From Candidatus Raymondbacteria bacterium RIFOXYA2_FULL_49_16 (GTDB lineage: Bacteria; Fibrobacterota; OXYB2-FULL-49-7; XYB2-FULL-49-35), in assembly GCA_001789205.1 (NCBI GenBank), contig MFYT01000069.1, positions 1,109 through 38,363 on the forward strand: a stretch of 37,255 nucleotides of DNA, in the 5' to 3' direction. The notes under the pieces are model-generated. The model was not told where the DNA came from, did not search any database, and saw only the letters and a program-made list of their open reading frames with translations. Positions 31,869-37,255 of this stretch are shown piece by piece. The position numbers and the translations under genes are program-made. Numbering within the stretch: the stretch's first letter is position 1; each line of letters opens with the position of its first letter.

Positions 31869-34124
31869 TCAGAGCTCTTGCTTCCTGAGCGCCTCAAGAA
31901 TCACCTGTGAAATCCTGACAATAGTGAAGGGCTTCTGAAGATATCCGGAAATACCCTCTGCGGACAGTTCCTGGGTCTGGGCATCGAGAGCATACCCTGA
32001 TGAAATGACCGCTTTCACATTCGGATTGATTTTTCTGAGCTCCTTCAGGCACTCAGGCCCCCCCATCTTGGGCATAATGACATCGAGTATCACTAGATCA
32101 ATGTTCACCCCTTGCTCACGATAGAGAACAACGGCTTCTTCACCGTTTGCCGCGGTCGACACCTCGTATCCGAGTTCCTTGAGTATTTCGGACAGCATCT
32201 CCCGTACAACATCTTCATCATCAACCACGAGAATATGGCCAGTACCGGTTTCAATGGAAGCGTCCAGCGTTTCATTCCTGCTCACCTGGCTTTCGGTAAG
32301 GGGTAGAAATACGCTGAACGTCGAACCTTTGCCAATTTCGCTGAATACATCCACAAATCCGTCATGGCTCTTTGCTGTCCCGTATACGGACGCCAGGCCA
32401 AGACCCGTCCCTTTGCCCACTGCCTTTGTGGTAAAAAAAGGCTCGAACAGGCGCGCTTTTACCTCTTCGTTCATTCCCATGCCAGTGTCTGAGATGGATA
32501 TCCGTATATATTTTCCCAGATTTATTTTATAGGCGCGCTGGGCAATAAACCGTTCGTCTATTGTGATGACGTCAGTGGCAATGTTCAATTCGCCGCCCTT
32601 GGGCATGGCGTCACGCGCGTTCACCGCAAGATTAAGGATCGCGTTCTGCACCTGCGATGGATCGCCAAGCAGGGTACTTGGCCGGGCCCTGAATTTCTGG
32701 GTAATGGTGATGTTCTTCTCTATGGTCCGTTCGAGTATCTTGACCACCTCGGTAATGGTCTCATGCACGTCGAGCAACACCAGCTCGAATTTGCCCTTGC
32801 GCGAAAAAGCAAGCAATTTAGAGGTAAGATCCGACGCCCGGCCGGCCGTGGAAACGATGGAATTCGCGTATTTTTCCACAATGGGGTTTTCTTTGCCGAA
32901 CTTAGTCCGCAGCAGGTCGCCGAAACCTGAAATACCCGCGAGCATATTGTTAAAGTCGTGCGCGATGCCTCCTGCCAGCTGGCCAATGGCCTCCATCTTC
33001 TGCGACTGGCGAAGCTGGTTTTCAAGCTGGCCCCGTTCCTCCTCGGTCTTTTTCCTATCGTTGATGTTCGCGGCTATCATGACCGCGGAAACCACACGTT
33101 CGCCCTCTTTAATCGGTCCCAGCCTGCACGAATACCACTGATGTTCGCCATACGACTCGCTGCTCTGGATCTCTATATTGACCGGTATTTTCTCACGGAA
33201 AACAAAGAGGAGCGCGTCTACCAGCATGCGTTGGTCCGTCTCTTTCCAATATCCAATGATCTTTGTTCCTATGATATTTTCCCGCGTTGCATTGCCGAAT
33301 GAATGGTTGATGAATAGCACTGTGCCTGCCTCATCAAGAGTGCAAACAATATCGGGCGCGCTTTCAACAAAGAGCCATTTTTTCTCTGACTCACGCAACG
33401 CGTGGTTCGCTTTTTCCAAATTGACGACCATGGCGTTAAACGCGATCGCAAGCTGGCCGATTTCATCGTGCGACGCCACCACCGCGCGCTCCATGAGGTC
33501 GCCCTGGCCTATCTTTTCCACGGTCCTGACCATGCTGCTCAACGGCCTGGTAATGAGGGTGCTTATCGCGAACACCGCGGCAATGCCCAAGAGGAAGATG
33601 GCGAGTGAAATAAGGAACATCGTACGCCTGATTTGAAACACATCACCATTCATCGATTCCAGTGAAAAGCCCGCATACAGAGTGCCCAACCGCGCCGCCC
33701 TCGCTGTTATGGGCGCCGCCACTTTGTAGAGTGCATGTTCCTCGGTAAAACCCTTGTTGCGCGCCGCGTCAAAATAGGCGGCCGCATTTGCAGCGGAATC
33801 GTTGAACGAGGCGAACACAACACCCGCGCTGTCCTGCACCATGATATAGACCAGGTCTTCGAGTTCCCGGGGCGCCTTGAGCGCCTCTTCGCACGACTGG
33901 CGGTCGTCAAAAAGCAGCGCAGGGCCAATCGAGAGCGCGGTGATCTGGGCGATGCTGTTTGCCTTATTGACAATGGCCGCCCTGGCCTGGCGCTCGAAAT
34001 TGCGCGGAAAATAGAGCGAAATGAAAATGGTGAGCGCCGCGAGCAGCAGGGTATAGAGAAGCAGGAATTTGAACCTGATGGGCAGATCAGCGAACATGGC
34101 GCGCAGTGCATTGCGATTAGGCAT
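31869..34124 (-). CDS. Hybrid histidine kinase with CHASE8-like sensor, HAMP, PAS and receiver domains
   Basis: 751 aa. TM1 is at residues ~18-39. A periplasmic domain follows (~40-165) with the CHASE8/YfiN-like pattern SIGPALLFDDRQSCEEAL ... QDSAGVVFASF. TM2 is at ~170-192 and HAMP at ~192-240, then a PAS domain (~250-360). HisKA has the phospho-acceptor His389 in GGIAHDFNNML. The ATPase domain shows the N-box NLAVNARDAMP, DTGMGM and GKGTGLGLA. A C-terminal receiver (~630-751) has VDDED, phospho-acceptor Asp681 in LDVIMP, and Lys731. All catalytic residues are present. No DNA-binding output is fused, so signal must leave through the receiver or a phosphotransfer partner elsewhere. The gene begins 13 bp after the YfiR-like gene and no Shine-Dalgarno is visible. 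The PAS may sense a second, cytoplasmic cue. Confidence 0.92.
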   Translation of the reverse strand: MPNRNALRAMFADLPIRFKFLLLYTLLLAALTIFISLYFPRNFERQARAAIVNKANSIAQITALSIGPALLFDDRQSCEEALKAPRELEDLVYIMVQDSAGVVFASFNDSAANAAAYFDAARNKGFTEEHALYKVAAPITARAARLGTLYAGFSLESMNGDVFQIRRTMFLISLAIFLLGIAAVFAISTLITRPLSSMVRTVEKIGQGDLMERAVVASHDEIGQLAIAFNAMVVNLEKANHALRESEKKWLFVESAPDIVCTLDEAGTVLFINHSFGNATRENIIGTKIIGYWKETDQRMLVDALLFVFREKIPVNIEIQSSESYGEHQWYSCRLGPIKEGERVVSAVMIAANINDRKKTEEERGQLENQLRQSQKMEAIGQLAGGIAHDFNNMLAGISGFGDLLRTKFGKENPIVEKYANSIVSTAGRASDLTSKLLAFSRKGKFELVLLDVHETITEVVKILERTIEKNITITQKFRARPSTLLGDPSQVQNAILNLAVNARDAMPKGGELNIATDVITIDERFIAQRAYKINLGKYIRISISDTGMGMNEEVKARLFEPFFTTKAVGKGTGLGLASVYGTAKSHDGFVDVFSEIGKGSTFSVFLPLTESQVSRNETLDASIETGTGHILVVDDEDVVREMLSEILKELGYEVSTAANGEEAVVLYREQGVNIDLVILDVIMPKMGGPECLKELRKINPNVKAVISSGYALDAQTQELSAEGISGYLQKPFTIVRISQVILEALRKQEL

Positions 34125-34137
34125 TGTTATGTCTTGG

Positions 34138-34719
34138 TTAATCGATGATTTTCGTCAGTTTAAGCATCTGGGAGCTCAGATTCATGCCTTCGGCCTTTGC
34201 CGCGGCCAGATTGACCAGTATCTGCGGCTTATCTCCCTTAACATCGAGGCCCATAGCAATTCCCAGCGAAACATAAGCCGGTACGCCGGTCAGGGTCACA
34301 ATCTTGTTGGCGCGCGCAATGGCCGTAATGTCTTTTATATTAAAAGCCCGCAGCGGGGTCACGTAGAGGACCGATACCCCGGCATCACGAATGGCCTTTT
34401 CAACCCCATCCCTTTCGGCAACCTCTAAGGGAACAAGGATCACCTGCCGGTTGTTGACCTTTATGGACTGGTTTTTCTGCGCGGTTTCAATGAAAAGTTC
34501 TTTTGTACGTAAAGATTCGTTGAATTTGGTCTGAAAAATAACGCCGATGCGCAGCTCTGCCTGGCTGGCAAGGTCCAAATTGCGGTCAAATCCAAGAATT
34601 TTCATAAAAATAAGGTATTGCACGTCAATCGGCACTGCCATCTCCTGCGCATGGCACCACGACGGTATCATGCCTGCGGCGGCAAAATAAAGAGCAATAC
34701 GGAGTAGCGTTTTTTTCAT
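34138..34719 (-). CDS. YfiR-like periplasmic protein (DUF4154)
   Basis: 193 aa from the ATG complementary to 34717-34719; the longer frame upstream overlaps the receptor gene and lacks a signal peptide. The Sec signal peptide (MKKTLLRIALYFAAAG ... CHAQ) gives a mature ~169-residue periplasmic protein. It has the DUF4154 pattern: YLIFMKILGFDRNL, LRIGVIFQ, VLYVTP, IVTLTGVPAYVSLGIAMGLDV, and PQILVNLAAAKAEGMNLSSQMLKL near the end. YfiR in Pseudomonas is a periplasmic repressor that holds the CHASE8 diguanylate cyclase YfiN inactive. Here the partner is almost certainly the CHASE8-like histidine kinase encoded 13 bp downstream. It follows the TonB receptor with a 7-bp gap. Confidence 0.86.
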   Translation of the reverse strand: MKKTLLRIALYFAAAGMIPSWCHAQEMAVPIDVQYLIFMKILGFDRNLDLASQAELRIGVIFQTKFNESLRTKELFIETAQKNQSIKVNNRQVILVPLEVAERDGVEKAIRDAGVSVLYVTPLRAFNIKDITAIARANKIVTLTGVPAYVSLGIAMGLDVKGDKPQILVNLAAAKAEGMNLSSQMLKLTKIID

Positions 34720-34726
34720 GGGTTTA

Positions 34727-36733
34727 TTAGTAAAAAATATCAATCTGCAAACCGAACGTTCTGCCATCCTGCCGTATCAACGGCATCGTATGTTCGAACC
34801 CGCCAGGATGGGCGTATTGAACATTAAAAATATTGCGCGCATAGGCGCTTGCGCGTACATGATTGAAGAGCCTTGCCGTGCGCAGATTCAAGTCAGACAG
34901 AAAAACCGGCGCACTCAGAGTATCATATATGGCAGCGCTCTTCCGTGATGTTTCATAATAGAGCTCCATGGAAGCGTAGACATATTTCCCGGTTGGTACG
35001 CTAATGCCAATTTTGGCCATATTCGTGGGGGAATTGGACAGCTTGATCTTATCCGGCACTTGCAGGGCGTACTGGAGCGTGTAATTGAGGTATCCGCTTA
35101 AACCATTGGGCAAACGCACGTCAAATGATGTTTCAACGCCTTTGGCTTCGACACGCGCGATGTTATCGTAGTATTCGCGTTGATACGGATCATTTTCATC
35201 GGTAAACACGTCTATCTGATCATACATACGGTAACCGAAGACCGAAGTCGAAGCGTACAACCATTCGGTAATGCGTTGTTCCCATACCATCTCCACCGTA
35301 TGTATCTGTTCAGAGGTAAGTCCGGAATTGCTCTTTCGTTCGGGGACAATAGTTGCATCTATGAGACTAAAATCTTTGTCCTCAAAATACTTCTCCCATA
35401 TATTGGGCGTCCTGAAAGCATGGCCGTACAGGAGTTTGAATGTTGTGGGCTGCAGGGGATGGTAGATGATGGCAGCGCGAGGACTAAAAGAATTCCCCTC
35501 GCGCGAATGATTGTCGTATCGTATTCCGGCGGTTAACAATACATTCGTAAAAGCTTGGAATTCGCCTTCGATAAAAACACTACGGGTGCTGTACGGCATG
35601 TTCCTGGAAAAAGAAATAAGAACCGTATCAGACAACACATATTCGTTCATATACAACGCGTCACTATGTTCTTGCACCTCTCCGCCAGCTATCACCCTGA
35701 TGTTCGAAAGTACATCATAAGAAAAACGAACCTCTCCGCCAGCCCAATTTCCATTCGTGGAATCATGTGTTTGATATATCCCATAGGGATACGTTCCCCC
35801 GTAGTCATAGTGGTCTAGATACATCTTTAAAAATAGCTGCATTTTCGGGGAAAGGGTGGATTCATACTGGATTTTGACAAATCCATTCTCATCCAAGGTT
35901 TTCTCGTTCGGATCATTAAAAACCGTCTCATACGAGGCTGTTGGCACGCCCTTCCACTTAGAAGTGACGAATCCTTCCAGCGTTAAGCCATGATATGAGA
36001 GGGACGAGAGGATTCCCCAATATTTGCTCCAATCAAGCCCTTCCGCGATCCCATTGTTTGTTACTGGATCATCAAATTCACGGTAATACTGGTTCTCTCC
36101 GGGATTATAGAACCAGCCGCCTGAAACCATTAAATCAACCTCGTCGTTTAAAAGGGACTTTCCAAACGACGCGCTACCGCCGCGCATGTTGGAACTGCCA
36201 TAGCGGGACGACATACGCAGGCCGTTCATCTGCTTTCCATTCTTAGTAATAACGTTAATGACCGCAAACATGGCGTTTGTGCCGTACAAGGCGGACCCTG
36301 GTCCGCGTACAATCTCAATGCGTTCGACATCTTCGAGCGGCAGATACGCCTCGTCTCCAAAGTAAGCGGAAAGAAAGACATTCTCATTAAGCGAATGACC
36401 ATTTAAGAGTAACAGTATTCGATCGTTGTAATCCGTGGGTCTGCTGAATCCCCGCGTACCAAGGTACCAATAATTCCGGTCATACGTTATATAAAAACCG
36501 GCAATGGAACGCAGCGCATCGCTGAGCGTATGATAGCCATATCGTGTAATGTCTTCAGCAGTGATAATTCTCACTGATGCAGGTGCATCCCCTATTTTCT
36601 GCTGGTATTTGGATGCGGTGCTGATAGGCATATCAAGCATCTCTTCCAAACCTATAATTGGCTGGTTTTGTTCATTGCTGAATATCATCGTTGCAGTACA
36701 GAATAGCCCTATAGACATTAATAATTTAGTCAT
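34727..36733 (-). CDS. TonB-dependent outer-membrane receptor
   Basis: 668 aa with a signal peptide (MTKLLMSIGLFCTATMIFS) and AAGGGA eight nt before the ATG. The plug domain (residues ~40-165) starts with LEEMLDMPISTASK, then APASVRIITAEDI, LSDALRSIAGFYI, RILLLLNGHSL and the plug signature VERIEIVRGPGSALYGTNAMFAVINVIT. The remaining ~480 residues form the 22-stranded barrel, rich in aromatic-terminated strands, and the chain ends in IDIFY, a terminal-aromatic outer-membrane signature. The ligand is unknown; size and plug resemble the colicin I / siderophore type. It heads the minus-strand set receptor-YfiR-kinase-DUF362, so ligand binding may be the input to the relay. Confidence 0.94.
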   Translation of the reverse strand: MTKLLMSIGLFCTATMIFSNEQNQPIIGLEEMLDMPISTASKYQQKIGDAPASVRIITAEDITRYGYHTLSDALRSIAGFYITYDRNYWYLGTRGFSRPTDYNDRILLLLNGHSLNENVFLSAYFGDEAYLPLEDVERIEIVRGPGSALYGTNAMFAVINVITKNGKQMNGLRMSSRYGSSNMRGGSASFGKSLLNDEVDLMVSGGWFYNPGENQYYREFDDPVTNNGIAEGLDWSKYWGILSSLSYHGLTLEGFVTSKWKGVPTASYETVFNDPNEKTLDENGFVKIQYESTLSPKMQLFLKMYLDHYDYGGTYPYGIYQTHDSTNGNWAGGEVRFSYDVLSNIRVIAGGEVQEHSDALYMNEYVLSDTVLISFSRNMPYSTRSVFIEGEFQAFTNVLLTAGIRYDNHSREGNSFSPRAAIIYHPLQPTTFKLLYGHAFRTPNIWEKYFEDKDFSLIDATIVPERKSNSGLTSEQIHTVEMVWEQRITEWLYASTSVFGYRMYDQIDVFTDENDPYQREYYDNIARVEAKGVETSFDVRLPNGLSGYLNYTLQYALQVPDKIKLSNSPTNMAKIGISVPTGKYVYASMELYYETSRKSAAIYDTLSAPVFLSDLNLRTARLFNHVRASAYARNIFNVQYAHPGGFEHTMPLIRQDGRTFGLQIDIFY

Positions 36734-36760
36734 ACTGCATTCCCTTGAATAAAAATGAGA

Positions 36761-36788
36761 TATATATAATATATATTAATTCTATCAA
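36761..36788 (-). promoter_or_regulatory. Sigma70-like promoter for the receptor operon
   Basis: On the minus strand TTGATA (36788-36783) and TATATA (36766-36761) are 16 bp apart, upstream of the receptor ATG at 36733. The surrounding AT-richness makes the -10 assignment uncertain. Confidence 0.4.
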
Positions 36789-36814
36789 TTTTTATATAGG
36801 GTAAAAAATAGCCG

Positions 36815-36856
36815 AACCTGTTATAAAAGGCCCGGGGAAAACAGAACCAACAGGTT
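36815..36856 (-). terminator. Possible terminator after the right-edge fragment
   Basis: AACCTGTT (36815-36822) and AACAGGTT (36849-36856) form an 8-bp stem with a 26-nt loop. On the minus strand a TATTTTTT run follows a few bases later. It is downstream of the gene fragment at 36875 and upstream of the receptor promoter. Confidence 0.35.
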
Positions 36857-36874
36857 GTTTAATATAGCGTTAGA

Positions 36875-37180
36875 CTACAATCCAAGAACCAGTGTATCAG
36901 GTCCGGACACTTTCTCAACATGGCAGCGGCAGGTGTCTGTTGCCACAACAAATGTCCCTGAAACCGTGTCCAAACCCAGAACTCCCGTGAAAACAAGTGT
37001 GTCGCCCGCTGTGCCAAGAAAACCTGTGTAATTGTCGTCAACAACCGTATACCAGCCTGCGGCAACGCCACTCATCATAGTTGGTTCGAACCGGACCTTT
37101 TCAGATGAGCCCAGTGTAATCGTTACGCCAAGTGACTCTACAGGCGCGCCATTTGCGTTGAGTACTAGTGCTGTGACCAC
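36875..37180 (-). pseudogene. Orphan beta-sandwich fragment (probable gene remnant)
   Basis: A 101-aa frame begins at a GTG directly preceded by an in-frame TAA, without a ribosome binding site or signal peptide. The protein (TALVLNANGAPVESLGVTI ... VVDDNYTGFLGTAGDTLVFTG ... ATDTCRCHVEKVSGPDTL) looks like a single transthyretin/Ig-like domain of the kind found inside larger exported proteins. It is probably the 3' end of a degraded or truncated gene whose remainder, if any, lies right of the window. A genuine small cytoplasmic gene is less likely. Confidence 0.4.
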
Positions 37181-37255
37181 TTAATTTTTACACTTTTTTA
37201 ATTTTCTTTTTCCGTGCTGGTTCGTTCGGCTTAGAAGCAATAAATTATTGTTTTC

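Noticed and set aside
35239-35255. CCGAAGTCGAAGCG as a second copy of the twin-hairpin core
   Set aside because: It is within the TonB receptor coding sequence, unpaired and without the flanking stems.
37238-37250. CAATAA-A-TTATTG palindrome at the right edge
   Set aside because: It is short and AT-rich with no gene context available within the window.

Overview
The window looks like a Gram-negative member of the FCB superphylum, in the Fibrobacterota / KSB1 / Ignavibacteria sort of range. The reasons are: four exported proteins end in a roughly 90-residue tail built around NPFNP (the FlgD-like / 'type A' C-terminal sorting domain), there is a TonB-dependent outer-membrane receptor and a Pal lipoprotein, and the ribosomal block has the order ffh-rpsP-rimM-trmD-rplS. 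The phylum is an inference from these traits. No rRNA, tRNA, CRISPR array, phage or insertion sequence was recognised.

Layout. (1) 1-7.4 kb: the 3' part of a giant secreted beta-helix protein whose start lies left of the window, built of alternating ~1.3 kb tandem modules with a sorting tail. (2) 7.8-10.8 kb: a secreted multi-domain protein with carboxypeptidase-regulatory-like repeats and the same tail, followed by a two-hairpin REP-like element. (3) 11.2-20.4 kb: a carbohydrate-type locus. It holds a membrane-anchored AraC-family regulator with a large extracytoplasmic sensor, then an exported protein with two FAD Rossmann domains, HEAT-like repeats and a sorting tail, a sodium/solute symporter, and a convergent GH127-type beta-L-arabinofuranosidase. 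The gap after the regulator carries three AATCAAT direct repeats exactly 21 bp apart, a strong candidate operator. (4) 20.6-29.5 kb: a co-directional housekeeping block, panD, ffh, rpsP, rimM, trmD, rplS, then namZ (DUF1343/GH171), a fused MurU-AmgK enzyme, a membrane diguanylate cyclase and pal, closed by a clear Rho-independent terminator. (5) 36.7-29.5 kb on the minus strand: TonB-dependent receptor, YfiR-like DUF4154 periplasmic protein, CHASE8-like hybrid histidine kinase and an exported DUF362 protein. (6) A small orphan fragment at the right edge.

How the genes may work together. NamZ plus MurU-AmgK would convert muropeptide-derived sugar into UDP-MurNAc, a peptidoglycan-recycling shortcut placed inside a growth-linked operon. 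The receptor-YfiR-kinase set looks like an outer-membrane-to-cytoplasm signalling relay in which the YfiR/YfiN periplasmic module drives a hybrid histidine kinase instead of a diguanylate cyclase. The region 3 regulator probably senses an extracellular carbohydrate and switches on the neighbouring oxidoreductase-symporter pair through the phased repeats. All functional links come from sequence motifs and gene order read by eye; no database search was run.
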